Shown piece after piece: positions 1-9,141 of a stretch of DNA of 64,000 bases. This DNA is from Mycolicibacterium diernhoferi (lineage in GTDB: Bacteria > Actinomycetota > Actinomycetes > Mycobacteriales > Mycobacteriaceae). The translations under genes were made by a program, and so were the position numbers. The stretch is from the NCBI RefSeq assembly GCF_019456655.1, contig NZ_CP080332.1, positions 3,844,001-3,908,000 of the forward strand. Direction: 5' to 3'. Position 1 is the first letter of the stretch. Every line of letters starts with the position of its first letter. Under the pieces are notes generated by a model. It did no database searches. It saw nothing but the letters and a program-made list of their open reading frames with translations, and was not told where the DNA came from.

Positions 1-106
1 CCCGTGCAAGTTCGTACTCACTGCTCGACGGTAAACAGCGACCCGACAAACGGGAAACGCAAGAATCCGAGGTTTCCACAAACAACGGTTGTGCAACACT
101 GGGCCG

Positions 107-988
107 ATGACGCGCCGATTTCCGGACCTGCGCCGACTACGGCACTTCATCGCCGTCGCCGAAACCGGCAGCTTCACCGCGGCCGCGAACAGCCTGCACC
201 TGAGCCAGCAGGCCCTGAGCAGCTCGGTGGCCCAACTGGAGAAGGAACTCGGCGCGACGCTGTTCACCCGGGACGGGCGTCGGGTGTCGCTCACCCCCGC
301 CGGTGGACTGCTGCTGGACGAGGGCCGCACCCTGCTGGCCGCGGCCTACACCGTCACCGACCGGGTACAGCGGGCCGCGGCCGGAGCCGAGGGCGAGTTC
401 GTGGTGGGCTATGCGCCGACCCTCAGCGGCGCCGAGGCCTACGTGCACCTGGAACCGGCCATCGACGCGTTCCCGGACCGGTCGTTCACCTTCCGGCAAC
501 TCTTCCCCGACGATCTTGTACGCGAGATTATTTCCGGCACAGTGCATCTGGGGTTGCGCCGCGGTGTGGTGCCCTACGCTGACCTGGCCACCGCCGTGGT
601 CGGCTACGACCGGGTGCGGTTGGCGCTGCCCGCCGAGCACCGACTGGCCGCGAAGTCCGTGATCGACATCAGCGAACTGGCCGGCGAGACGGTGGCGCTG
701 TGGGCCCCGCCCGGGGCGTCCTCCTACAGCGACTTCCTGATGGGCGCCTGCCGCCGCGCCGGGTTCGAACCGGACTACCTGGTGAGCCGGGTGCAGGGTT
801 CGGCTCCCGTCGCCGCACCGATCACCACCGGCGGGGTCGCGTTCGTCACCACACCGGCCGGAGCCGCGATGAACGGCCGGGTGCGGGTCGTCGACCTGGA
901 ACCGGAACTGCTGGTCGGCGTGCAGGCAATATGGCTGCGGCACACCAGTTCCGGCGAACGGGACGCGGTGGTGGCCGCCGGACGCTGA
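107..988 (+). CDS. LysR-family transcriptional regulator
   Basis: DNA-binding regulator with the standard LysR layout: an N-terminal winged helix-turn-helix at about residues 5-62 (motif SFTAAANSLHLSQQALSSSV, followed by LEKELGATLFTR), then a periplasmic-binding-protein-like effector domain. Length of about 293 aa is normal for the family. ATG at 107 is preferred because it sits just before the conserved MTRRFPDLRRLRHF start; an upstream TTG at 89 is in frame but adds only six residues. A short imperfect inverted repeat, ACAAC-G-GTTGT (82-92), lies just upstream and could be part of an operator. Any divergently transcribed target would lie left of the window. Effector unknown. Confidence 0.85.
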   Translation: MTRRFPDLRRLRHFIAVAETGSFTAAANSLHLSQQALSSSVAQLEKELGATLFTRDGRRVSLTPAGGLLLDEGRTLLAAAYTVTDRVQRAAAGAEGEFVVGYAPTLSGAEAYVHLEPAIDAFPDRSFTFRQLFPDDLVREIISGTVHLGLRRGVVPYADLATAVVGYDRVRLALPAEHRLAAKSVIDISELAGETVALWAPPGASSYSDFLMGACRRAGFEPDYLVSRVQGSAPVAAPITTGGVAFVTTPAGAAMNGRVRVVDLEPELLVGVQAIWLRHTSSGERDAVVAAGR

Positions 989-2509
989 CTAGACGAACTC
1001 GGCGGCCGTGGCCAGTACCCGGTCCCGGTCCTCGGGCACCAGGCCGATCCGGGTGCGCCGGTCCAGGATGTCGTCGGCGGTCAGCGCGCCCTCGTAGCTG
1101 ACGGCATAGTCGAATTCGGCTCGGATCACGTCGATCCCGTCAGCCACCGGGTCCGTCGGCCGGGCACAGGTGGCGCGGGCGATGACATTGGGCGCCTCGG
1201 CGCCGTACCGGGCCACCAGTGCGGACGGCAGGTCCTGCGGGGTCCGCGGCGTGGACACCGGATTGGCGGGGGCCCCGACCAACGGCAGGTTGCGGGTGCG
1301 GCAGGGCGCCGCGGCCAGTCCCCGCATCGCCACCGCCCGGTCCACCACATCCTCTGCCATATACCGGTATTCGGTGAGCTTGCCACCGATCACACTGATC
1401 ACCCCGTCACCCGATTCGGTCACCGCGTGCTCGCGGGACAGGTCGGCGGTGTCGCCCTCGTTCTCGATCAGCGGCCGCAACCCGGCGTAGCGACCGCGCA
1501 CGTCGGCGGCGGTCAGTGCGGTATCCAGCGCGGTGTTGACGGTGTCGAGCAGGAAGGACTCCTCGGCGGGAGTCGGTTGCGGCACATCGGGAACGGGCCC
1601 CGGCGCGTCCTCGTCGGTGAGGCCGAGGTAGACCCGGCCCAGCTGTTCGGGCATGGCGAAGACGAACCGGTTGAGCGCACCGGGGATCGGGACCGTCAGC
1701 GCCGCGGTCGGATTGCCGAAGGCGGCCGCGTCGAACACCAGGTGGGTGCCGCGACTGGGGCGCAGCCTGATCGAACGGTCCACCTCCCCCGCCCACACCC
1801 CGGCCGCGTTCACCACCGCGCGGGCCCGGACCTGCACCGTCTCTCCAGTGAGCTCGTCGGTGAGTCGGACCGAATCGCCATGTGCGTCATGGGCGGACAC
1901 CCTGGTCAGCACCACCGCGCCGTGTTGTGCGGCGGTGCGGGCCACCGCGGTGACCAACCGGGCGTCGTCGATCAGCTGACCGTCGTAGGCCAGAAAGGCA
2001 CCGTCGAGGCCGGCCCGGCGCACGGTGGGGGCCAGTTGCACCGCCCGTTCGGCACCGATTCGGCGGGACCGCGGCAGGACGGTGGCCGGCGTGCCGGCCA
2101 GCGCGCGCAGCCCATCGCCCGCGATGAAGCCCGTACGCACCAGGGCGCGCGAGGCACGGCCCATACCGGGGAGCAGCGGTACCAGCTGCGGCATCGCCGA
2201 GACCAGGTGAGGTGCGTTGCGGGTCATCAGGATTCCACGTTCGATGGCGCTGCGCCGGGCGATGCCGACGTTGCCGGTGGCCAGGTAGCGCAGCCCGCCG
2301 TGCACGAGCTTGGAACTCCACCGGCTGGTACCGAAGGCCAGATCATGTTTCTCGACGAGCACGACGCGCAGTCCGCGGGTGGCCGCGTCCAACGCGATGC
2401 CGGTGCCGGTGATACCGCCGCCGATCACCAGGACGTCGATCGGGTCGCCGTCCCCGAGCGCGGCGAGTTCGGCGGTCCGGCGGGCGCCGTTCAGCGCGCT
2501 TCTGGTCAT
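989..2509 (-). CDS. glpD: FAD-dependent glycerol-3-phosphate dehydrogenase
   Basis: Oxidises sn-glycerol 3-phosphate to dihydroxyacetone phosphate at the membrane and passes electrons to quinone. The N-terminus has the FAD dinucleotide-binding motif VIGGGITGTGIALDAA followed by the family signature around SSKLVHGGLRYL; the C-terminal part matches the DAO_C region. At 506 aa it has the usual length. The ATG at 2509 overlaps the stop of the upstream TetR gene by 4 bp (ATGA), so the two are co-transcribed and probably translationally coupled. The longer open frame to 2623 would run into the TetR gene and is not used. The gene order matches M. tuberculosis Rv2249c (glpD1)-Rv2250c-Rv2251-Rv2252, which supports the assignment. 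Confidence 0.9.
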   Translation of the reverse strand: MTRSALNGARRTAELAALGDGDPIDVLVIGGGITGTGIALDAATRGLRVVLVEKHDLAFGTSRWSSKLVHGGLRYLATGNVGIARRSAIERGILMTRNAPHLVSAMPQLVPLLPGMGRASRALVRTGFIAGDGLRALAGTPATVLPRSRRIGAERAVQLAPTVRRAGLDGAFLAYDGQLIDDARLVTAVARTAAQHGAVVLTRVSAHDAHGDSVRLTDELTGETVQVRARAVVNAAGVWAGEVDRSIRLRPSRGTHLVFDAAAFGNPTAALTVPIPGALNRFVFAMPEQLGRVYLGLTDEDAPGPVPDVPQPTPAEESFLLDTVNTALDTALTAADVRGRYAGLRPLIENEGDTADLSREHAVTESGDGVISVIGGKLTEYRYMAEDVVDRAVAMRGLAAAPCRTRNLPLVGAPANPVSTPRTPQDLPSALVARYGAEAPNVIARATCARPTDPVADGIDVIRAEFDYAVSYEGALTADDILDRRTRIGLVPEDRDRVLATAAEFV

Positions 2510-3096
2510 CGCTTCAGGTATCCGTTCAGCGCGTGGGCGAGTTCGGTGTCCAGCTCGCCACCGCTGAGGATGGGCTCGACCATCTGCGCGGACTGCACGG
2601 TGGACTGGGTGATGAGCAGGCACATGGCCGCCAACCGGCGCGGGTCGCCGGCCCGCACACTGCCGTGTTCCTGGGCCTGTTCGATCTGCCCGGCGACCGC
2701 GTCGATGAGGATCTGCTGGCTGGTGCCCAGTCGTTCGGCGATGTAGACCATCGCAAGTTCGGGGGCGTTGTGCAGCACGGCCATCACGATCTCGTCGTGC
2801 TGGAGCTTGCCGGCGACGGCGACGATGCGCCCGACCAGGGCCTCGCGTCCGGGCTCGCGGTCGGCCGGGTCGTCGAGCACCCGGACGACCCGGCTGGTGA
2901 GCAGCGCGGCGAGGATCGATCGGGTGTCCGGCCAGCGCCGATACACCGTCGGGCGGCTGACGCCGGCGCGCCGCGCGATCTCGGCAAGGGTGACCCGGTC
3001 GATGCCGTAGGCGAGCACGCAGGCCGCGGCGGCATCCAGGATCCGGTCCTGCACGGCGTCGGAACCCTCCCCGGGACTATCGTTACTGATTGACAT
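2506..3096 (-). CDS. TetR-family regulator upstream of glpD (Rv2250c-like)
   Basis: 196-aa TetR regulator. The helix-turn-helix is at about residues 17-62 (VTLAEIARRAGVSRPTVYRR); the rest is a variable ligand-binding helical domain. It is divergent from the FAD-linked oxidase gene, with only 20 bp between the two start codons, and overlaps glpD by 4 bp. It most likely controls both arms through the palindromic sequence around its own start codon. Ligand not known; the neighbourhood suggests a glycerophospholipid or ether-lipid intermediate. Confidence 0.88.
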   Translation of the reverse strand: MSISNDSPGEGSDAVQDRILDAAAACVLAYGIDRVTLAEIARRAGVSRPTVYRRWPDTRSILAALLTSRVVRVLDDPADREPGREALVGRIVAVAGKLQHDEIVMAVLHNAPELAMVYIAERLGTSQQILIDAVAGQIEQAQEHGSVRAGDPRRLAAMCLLITQSTVQSAQMVEPILSGGELDTELAHALNGYLKR

Positions 3097-3115
3097 GATA
3101 TGTAAGACTGTAACG
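3081..3115. promoter_or_regulatory. Putative TetR operator / divergent promoter
   Basis: The short divergent gap carries inverted arms CGTTAC (3081-3086) and GTAACG (3110-3115), with an extra GTAA at 3102-3105 that also pairs with the left TTAC. It covers the TetR start codon and lies immediately before ATG 3117. No Shine-Dalgarno sequence is visible before 3117, so a leaderless mRNA for the oxidase is possible. Confidence 0.45.
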
Positions 3116-3116
3116 C

Positions 3117-4718
3117 ATGACGCAAGCCGGCACCGAACTGCAACCCCCGATGAAATGGAACGCCTGGGGTGATCCGCAGGCCGCCAGGCCGCTCTCCGAC
3201 GGCATCAAGGCACTGCTGAAGCAGGCGCTCGGTGTGGAGGGCCCGGCGGCGCCGGATCTGGACATCGCCGACGTCCGGGTCCGTCCGTCCGCGCTGACCG
3301 ACGCCGACCGGAACGCACTGCAGGGCGCGGTCGGAGCGCCGTTCTGCCGGGTCGACGATTCGAGCCGGCTATTGCGGTCCGGCGGTAAGTCGACACTGGA
3401 TCTGTTGCGCCGCAAGGATACCGGCGTTCAGGACGCACCGGACGCTGTGCTGTTCCCGGCCGATGAGAACGATGTGGCCGAGATCCTGCGGGTCTGCGGC
3501 GAACGCCGGATCGCGGTCGTCCCGTTCGGTGGCGGCACCAGCGTGGTGGGCGGCCTGGACCCGGAACGCGGTGATTTCGCCGCCGTCATCTCGCTGGATC
3601 TGCGCCGCCTCGATGCCCTGCACAGTCTCGATGAGGTGTCCGGCGAGGCCGAACTCGGCGCCGGGGTCACCGGCCCGCGCGCCGAGGAACTGCTCGGTGC
3701 CCGCGGCTTCTCGCTCGGGCATTTCCCGCAGAGTTTCCAGTTCGCCACCATCGGCGGGTTCGCCGCCACCCGGTCCTCCGGCCAGGATTCCGCCGGGTAC
3801 GGCCGGTTCGACGATATGGTGCGCGGTCTGCGAGTGGTCACCCCCGCCGGGGTGCTCGACCTCGGCCGGGCCCCGGCCTCGGCGGCCGGGCCCGACCTGC
3901 GCCAGCTGATGCTGGGATCGGAGGGCGTGTTCGGCATCATCACCAGCGTGCGGGTGCGGGTGCATCCGGTATCGCGGTCGACCCGCTACGAGGCGTGGTC
4001 GTTCCCGGATTTCGGCACCGGCGCCGATGCCCTGCGGGCGGTCGTCCAGACCGGCACCGGACCGACGGTGATCCGGCTGTCCGACGAGGTCGAGACCGGG
4101 GTGAACCTGGCCACCACGGAAAGCATCGGGGAGCAGAGCATCACCGGCGGCTGCCTGGCGATCACCGTCTTCGAGGGCAGTCCGGCCCACACCGAGAGTC
4201 GGCACGCCGAGACCGCAGCGCTGCTGCGGTCCCGCGGCGCCACCTCCCTGGGCGAGGCCGCCGCGCGGAACTGGGAGCACGGCCGCTTCGGCGCACCGTA
4301 TCTGCGTGATTCGCTGCTGTCCGCGGGCGCGCTGTGCGAGACGCTGGAGACCGCGACCACCTGGGCAGGCGTGCCCGCGCTCAAAGCCGCCGTCACCGCG
4401 GCGCTGACCGAATCGCTGGGACAGGCCCTGGTGATGTGCCATATTTCGCACGTGTACCCCACCGGCGCGTCGCTGTACTTCACCGTCGTCGCCGCCCAGC
4501 AGGGCGATCCGATCGAACAGTGGCGCCGCGCCAAGGCCGCGGCCTCGGACGCCATGGTGCGCACCGGCGCGACCATCACCCATCATCACGCGGTCGGCGC
4601 GGATCACCGGCCGTGGATGCAGGCCGAGATCGGCGACCTCGGCGTGGATGTCCTGCGGGCGGTCAAGGCCCGGCTGGATCCCGCCGGAATTCTCAACCCG
4701 GGCAAGCTGATTCCATGA
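3117..4718 (+). CDS. FAD-linked oxidase, alkyldihydroxyacetonephosphate synthase-like
   Basis: 533-aa flavoprotein of the VAO/PCMH family. The FAD pyrophosphate loop is visible as PFGGGTSVVGG (about residues 136-146), with the second FAD segment FATIGGFAATRSSGQDS near 208-224 and a histidine-rich active-site stretch THHHAVGADH near 488-497, as in alkylglycerone-phosphate synthases. The family exchanges the acyl group of acyl-DHAP for a fatty alcohol or oxidises related alcohols; the mycobacterial homologue Rv2251 has no proven reaction to my knowledge. Its stop overlaps the start of the downstream diacylglycerol kinase (ATGA), indicating a lipid-metabolic operon. Confidence 0.85.
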   Translation: MTQAGTELQPPMKWNAWGDPQAARPLSDGIKALLKQALGVEGPAAPDLDIADVRVRPSALTDADRNALQGAVGAPFCRVDDSSRLLRSGGKSTLDLLRRKDTGVQDAPDAVLFPADENDVAEILRVCGERRIAVVPFGGGTSVVGGLDPERGDFAAVISLDLRRLDALHSLDEVSGEAELGAGVTGPRAEELLGARGFSLGHFPQSFQFATIGGFAATRSSGQDSAGYGRFDDMVRGLRVVTPAGVLDLGRAPASAAGPDLRQLMLGSEGVFGIITSVRVRVHPVSRSTRYEAWSFPDFGTGADALRAVVQTGTGPTVIRLSDEVETGVNLATTESIGEQSITGGCLAITVFEGSPAHTESRHAETAALLRSRGATSLGEAAARNWEHGRFGAPYLRDSLLSAGALCETLETATTWAGVPALKAAVTAALTESLGQALVMCHISHVYPTGASLYFTVVAAQQGDPIEQWRRAKAAASDAMVRTGATITHHHAVGADHRPWMQAEIGDLGVDVLRAVKARLDPAGILNPGKLIP

Positions 4719-5620
4719 TCGGCCGGGTCACCGTCCTGACCAACCCGGCATCGGGCCACGGCAGTGCGTCGCATGCCGCCGAGCGAGCCATCACCCAGCT
4801 GCACCGCCGCGGGATGGACGTGGTGGCCATCGCGGGCCGCGATGCCACCCACGCCCGCCAACTCGTGGAGGGTGCCCTGGAACGCGGCATGGATGCGCTC
4901 GTGGTCGTCGGCGGTGACGGCATCATCTCCCTGGCGCTGCAGGTACTCGCCCAGACCGACACGCCGCTGGGCATCATCCCGGCCGGCACCGGCAATGACC
5001 ATGCACGTGAATTCGGCGTTCCCACAAACGATCCCGAAGCCGCCGCGGATGTGGTCGCCGACGGGAAGGTGCGCCAGATCGACCTCGGCCTGATCACCGG
5101 CGCCGATGGCACCCGCCGGTGGTTCGGCACGGTGATGGCGGCCGGGTTCGACTCGCTGGTCACCGACCGGACCAACCGGATGCGCTGGCCGCACGGGCGG
5201 ATGCGCTACAACCTCGCCATGGTGGCCGAGATCTCCAAGCTGCGCCTGCTGCCGTTCCGGCTCGTCTTCGACGGCGATGAGGTGGTCACCGACCTGACGC
5301 TGGCAACCCTGGGCAACACCCGAAGTTACGGCGGCGGCATGCTGATCTGTCCGGGCGCCGACCCGACCGACGGGATGCTGGACGTCACCATGGTGGCCTC
5401 GGCTTCCCGCACCAAACTGATTCGGCTGTTCCCCACCGTGTTCAAGGGCACCCACGTCAACCTCGACGAGGTCACCACCCGGCGGGCGCGGACCGTCACG
5501 GTGGACTGTCCCGGAATCAACGCCTACGCCGACGGTGAGTATGTCTGCCCGCTGCCGGTCGAGGTGACCGCTGTGCCGGGCGCATTGAAAATCCTGCACT
5601 CCCCCGAACAGGCCAGGTAA
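4715..5620 (+). CDS. Diacylglycerol kinase family lipid kinase (Rv2252-like)
   Basis: 301-aa DAGK_cat protein. The nucleotide-binding motif GGDGIISLAL lies at about residues 66-75 and the second conserved motif IPAGTGNDHAREFG at about 88-101. Family members phosphorylate diacylglycerol or related lipids with ATP; Rv2252 is linked to phosphatidylinositol mannoside synthesis. The ATG at 4715 overlaps the stop of the FAD oxidase by 4 bp. The open frame extends much further upstream, but that part is the oxidase in another frame. No signal peptide; a cytoplasmic-face membrane-associated enzyme is expected. Confidence 0.88.
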   Translation: MIGRVTVLTNPASGHGSASHAAERAITQLHRRGMDVVAIAGRDATHARQLVEGALERGMDALVVVGGDGIISLALQVLAQTDTPLGIIPAGTGNDHAREFGVPTNDPEAAADVVADGKVRQIDLGLITGADGTRRWFGTVMAAGFDSLVTDRTNRMRWPHGRMRYNLAMVAEISKLRLLPFRLVFDGDEVVTDLTLATLGNTRSYGGGMLICPGADPTDGMLDVTMVASASRTKLIRLFPTVFKGTHVNLDEVTTRRARTVTVDCPGINAYADGEYVCPLPVEVTAVPGALKILHSPEQAR

Positions 5621-5659
5621 TTGGCGCTTTCGTAGACGCCTGGACATAGAGTCTCCGGC

Positions 5660-7915
5660 ATGACCACACCCCGGGGCCACGCTGCCGGTGTGCACCGGGC
5701 ACTGACCACCGCGGGTTTCTTCTTTGCCGGCATCACCCCGGCGGTTCAGTTCGCTGCCTTCCACTCCAGTACGCCGCCGTACCCGAATCCCGCGCTCATC
5801 TGGGTCGCGTTCGCCATCCACGGGGCCGTCTGGCTGGCCGCGGTTTGCGGGCGGCTACCAGCGGCCACGATGCTCGCGAGTTGGTCGGTGGTGGGTATCT
5901 CGATCGGGGCGCAGATGGCCGCGGCCGGAGTCGCCGAACCGGTGGCGACGCGCAACATCGCGCTGACGATCGCGGCGGCGACCGCGATGCTGCTGCCGTT
6001 GCGGCAGGCCTTGGCTGCCAGTGCCGCGGTGAGCCTGACGACCGCGACCGCGGTGTTGGTCGCCGCCCAGAGCCCCACCTCCGCGTTGTGGAGTATCGCG
6101 GTCCAGACGCCCATCTATTCCGTCAGCGTCGCCGCGGCGCTGGCCCTGGCATTTCGCGAGCTGCGCCGAGTCGCCGAACAGGCCGACGATCAGGCCCGGG
6201 CCCAGCTTGAGGCCGACCGCACCGTACAACGCAAGGAACGCGCACTCGAGGCCGCACGGCGTCGCGCACGGACCATCCACGACACCATCGTCAACACGCT
6301 CGGGGCGATTGCCACCGGCCGTATCGTCAGCTCGGACCCGTTGGTGGCGAGGCGGTGCGCCGAGGACGCCCGGATGGCTGATCTGCTCCGCCGGTCCGCG
6401 GCCCCGCAATGCCCATCGGTCGATGACGTCATCACCCATGCTGCTGCGGTCGGGGTCCGGCTCCAGACAGCGGATCTGGCGACCCTCAGCCGACGACTCG
6501 GCGCCGAGCAGTCGTGGCGGCGACGTGAGGTCATCTCGATACTCCGCGAGGCCGTCACCAATATCGGTAAGCATGCCGGCGCGACCCAAGCCCGGCTGTC
6601 CTATGACGCACAGTCATCGACGGTGACGGTGCGTGATGACGGGGCCGGGATGGCCGACCCGGCACCGTTGACGGAGGCCATGGCGGACCGGGTCCGCGAT
6701 GCCCGCGCACAGGTGCAGATCCGCAGCGAAGCCGGCCACGGCACCACCGTCGCGCTCCAGATCCCACCGCTCGACGACACCGCCACAGGCGTTTTCGAAG
6801 CCGCCTCGGCACGGATGGCCACTGCCGTCGCCGCGGTGATGCTCACCGAATTCCTGGTGATCGCAGTCGTCATCACGGCTTTCAGCGGTGACTGGAGCTC
6901 AGCGGCCGTCCTCCCCCAGGTCCTGATGTGGTCGGTGACCGCGGCGGTACTGGCAATCCTGGTCAGGTCCGCCGGGCGGGAACGCACACTGCCGGTTCAC
7001 GCCGTCATCGCCGCGTACCTCGGTCTGCTCGGGATGGTCGTCGTCTACCACCTCGCCGACGCGACCGGAAGTGTCTGCGGCCTGAAGCCCACCCTGGCCT
7101 GGGGCGGGGACGCGGTCGCCACCGTCGGCGCCATCCTGGTATTGGTCGACGGACGGTTCCGGGTGGTCGGCCCCGCGGTCGGGATGACCGCCGCGGCGAT
7201 CGTGGCCATGCTGATCGGAACGGAATCCGATTGTCTCGGCTCGACATTGGGGCTGTTCGCCACCGACCTTCTGGTGATCGGCGCGTTCTATCTGCTGCGT
7301 CGCCAGACGCTGCGGTTGTCGACGGTGGCAGCCGAGCACCACGGCGACCAGATCCGGCGCCGGGAGGAGCAGGAACGGATCGCCGCCGAGGATGCGCTGC
7401 ACGATGACGGTTTCGCCGCCACACTCGAATTCTCCAAAGACATCCTGCAGGCCGTCGCCGACCGCCCGGAACGCGCTCGTCATTCGCAAACCCGGGCGGA
7501 AGCGGGCCTGGAGGAAAGTTATCTGCGCGCGCTGATCGGCCTGACCGCCGATATCGCCACCGCGACCGCCCTGCAGCATTTCGTCGGGGCGATCGATGCC
7601 GCCCGCAGCGCCGGCGTCAGGATCAGCGTGCACGCGGCCCCGGGTGTGCTCAACGACGAGTACGCCGGCATCGTCGTGTCCACGCTGCGGCAGATCATTG
7701 CGAAGTGCGAAGCCGGAGATGACGTGTCGCTCGGGGTTTTCGGGCCCGAATCCGCACCGTCACTGATAATCGTCGCACCGCCGCCCGCCGTCGAGCGGTA
7801 CGCGGACGCGACGGCGGCGGCAATGCCGCCAGGGACGGCACAGTTCACCGTCACCCCCGGGCTGGGACTGATCGAGATGAGGTGGTTCGATGTCGCACAT
7901 CGCAGTGGTGGATGA
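5660..7915 (+). CDS. Membrane histidine kinase with duplicated, partly degenerate kinase module
   Basis: 751-aa sensor protein made of two similar halves. Half 1: several transmembrane segments (residues about 13-175), a HisKA_3-type dimerisation helix with candidate phospho-acceptor His207 (RTIHDTIVNTLGA), then an HATPase with N-box EAVTNIGKHAG (Asn301), DDGAG and GHGTT boxes. Half 2: again transmembrane helices (about 385-560), a HisKA-like ALHDDGFAATL with His581, but the ATPase region after it has no recognisable N-box or DxGxG motif. So half 1 looks catalytically complete and half 2 looks like a pseudokinase. The gene overlaps the response regulator by 26 bp, so they form one two-component unit. 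The stimulus is unknown. Confidence 0.8.
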   Translation: MTTPRGHAAGVHRALTTAGFFFAGITPAVQFAAFHSSTPPYPNPALIWVAFAIHGAVWLAAVCGRLPAATMLASWSVVGISIGAQMAAAGVAEPVATRNIALTIAAATAMLLPLRQALAASAAVSLTTATAVLVAAQSPTSALWSIAVQTPIYSVSVAAALALAFRELRRVAEQADDQARAQLEADRTVQRKERALEAARRRARTIHDTIVNTLGAIATGRIVSSDPLVARRCAEDARMADLLRRSAAPQCPSVDDVITHAAAVGVRLQTADLATLSRRLGAEQSWRRREVISILREAVTNIGKHAGATQARLSYDAQSSTVTVRDDGAGMADPAPLTEAMADRVRDARAQVQIRSEAGHGTTVALQIPPLDDTATGVFEAASARMATAVAAVMLTEFLVIAVVITAFSGDWSSAAVLPQVLMWSVTAAVLAILVRSAGRERTLPVHAVIAAYLGLLGMVVVYHLADATGSVCGLKPTLAWGGDAVATVGAILVLVDGRFRVVGPAVGMTAAAIVAMLIGTESDCLGSTLGLFATDLLVIGAFYLLRRQTLRLSTVAAEHHGDQIRRREEQERIAAEDALHDDGFAATLEFSKDILQAVADRPERARHSQTRAEAGLEESYLRALIGLTADIATATALQHFVGAIDAARSAGVRISVHAAPGVLNDEYAGIVVSTLRQIIAKCEAGDDVSLGVFGPESAPSLIIVAPPPAVERYADATAAAMPPGTAQFTVTPGLGLIEMRWFDVAHRSGG

Positions 7916-8534
7916 CCACGTGCTGGTCCGCGACGCCTTGGTGCGGATGATGCGCGAGGCCGGTCATACCGTCACCGCCGCGGACAATCTCGAGGAGTTG
8001 CCGACCGAGGGCGAACAGTTCGACCTGGTGCTACTCGACCTGGACCTGGGTGGCGCGGGGCTGGTTCAGGAACAGCACATCATCCGGTTACGCGAGCACG
8101 GCGCCGCTGTGCTCATCGTGTCCGCGGCGGGAAGTCCGCGCCATGTGCAGAGAATGCTGCGCGCCGGCGCGTTGGGGGTGGTCGCAAAGAGTGACAGCAT
8201 GGACGATCTCGGCGCCGCGGTGCGCGCCGCGTTGTCCGGCCGGCCGTGGATGAGTCCCATGCTGGCGCAGGCCATCACCCTTGATCAGGTCGACCGGCCG
8301 GTATTGTCCGATCAGGAGTTGCTGGCTCTCCAGCTGTATGCGTGCGGTCTCAAACTCGACAGCGTAGCTCGACGGATGGGGGTGGCCAGCAGTACTGCCA
8401 AGCAGTACATCGACCGGGTTCGCGACAAGTATGCGAAGGCGGGTCTGACGGTCCGGACGAAGACGGAGCTCTACACCATCGGGGTTGAGGACGGTTTCAT
8501 CTCACGCGACGACACCGCCGCGCCGGCGGGCTGA
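7890..8534 (+). CDS. NarL/LuxR-type response regulator
   Basis: 214-aa two-component response regulator. Receiver domain at about residues 1-120 with acidic pair Asp8/Asp9 and phospho-acceptor Asp50 (VLLDLDLGG); C-terminal helix-turn-helix at about 140-205 (LDSVARRMGVASSTAKQYID). The LuxR-type domain is somewhat divergent (start LSDQELLALQLYACG rather than the usual LTxRE). Overlaps the 3' end of the histidine kinase gene, so kinase and regulator are co-translated. Target genes unknown; it could regulate the neighbouring PLD_N/SHOCT and P450 genes, but nothing in the sequence proves that. Confidence 0.88.
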   Translation: MSHIAVVDDHVLVRDALVRMMREAGHTVTAADNLEELPTEGEQFDLVLLDLDLGGAGLVQEQHIIRLREHGAAVLIVSAAGSPRHVQRMLRAGALGVVAKSDSMDDLGAAVRAALSGRPWMSPMLAQAITLDQVDRPVLSDQELLALQLYACGLKLDSVARRMGVASSTAKQYIDRVRDKYAKAGLTVRTKTELYTIGVEDGFISRDDTAAPAG

Positions 8535-8697
8535 AATACCCCGGGTTCGCCGCAGAGTCTGACCCCTATTCGGGGGACAAACGCTGGGCGACGACGCTTA
8601 CGTGGGATTCGTAATCGGTTGCGCGTCTAGGGTGTTGAGAACAGTCCACGGACTGAACTTCTTTCAACGATGCTGTCCCGAGGAGCCTGCACTACTC

Positions 8698-9084
8698 ATG
8701 TGGAATTCGTTCTGGCACTTTTTGTGGTCGACAGTGGTGGTCTTCGCATTCATCGCCTATCTGATCATCCTGTTCAACATCCTGGTCGATCTGTTCTGGC
8801 GTGATCGCGCCACATCGGGTGTCGTCAAGGCGATTTGGGTTGTCTTCCTGGTGGTGCTGCCCTATCTGACCGCGCTGGTCTATCTCATCGCCCGGGGCAA
8901 GGGAATGGCGGAGCGGGGCACCGAGCACGCGGCCGCGGCCAGGAAGAGCACCGAGGACTACATCCGCCAGGCGGCCGGACGTTCGCCGGCGCAGGAGATC
9001 TCCGATGCCAAGAATCTTCTCGATGGTGGCGTCATCACCGCCGCCGAATTCGACCAGCTGAAGTCGGCCGCCTTGCGTCAGTGA
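8698..9084 (+). CDS. Small membrane protein with PLD_N-like and SHOCT domains
   Basis: 128-aa protein with two hydrophobic helices (about residues 8-30 and 43-65; WSTVVVFAFIAYLIILFNIL and VVKAIWVVFLVVLPYLTALV), the arrangement of the phospholipase-D-nuclease N-terminal (PLD_N) family, followed by a soluble tail ending in a SHOCT motif (EISDAKNLLDGGVITAAEFD, about 102-121). ATG at 8698 is chosen because AGGAG lies at 8681-8685 and the hydrophobic domain starts right after it; the longer frame from 8602 lacks support. SHOCT proteins are common in mycobacteria, with roles in membrane association or oligomerisation. It precedes the exported P450 by 57 bp. Confidence 0.75.
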   Translation: MWNSFWHFLWSTVVVFAFIAYLIILFNILVDLFWRDRATSGVVKAIWVVFLVVLPYLTALVYLIARGKGMAERGTEHAAAARKSTEDYIRQAAGRSPAQEISDAKNLLDGGVITAAEFDQLKSAALRQ

Positions 9085-9141
9085 GTGTCACAGGGGCAGT
9101 TCCTTGACCGTCGTTCACCATCATTCAACGAGGAATGGATC

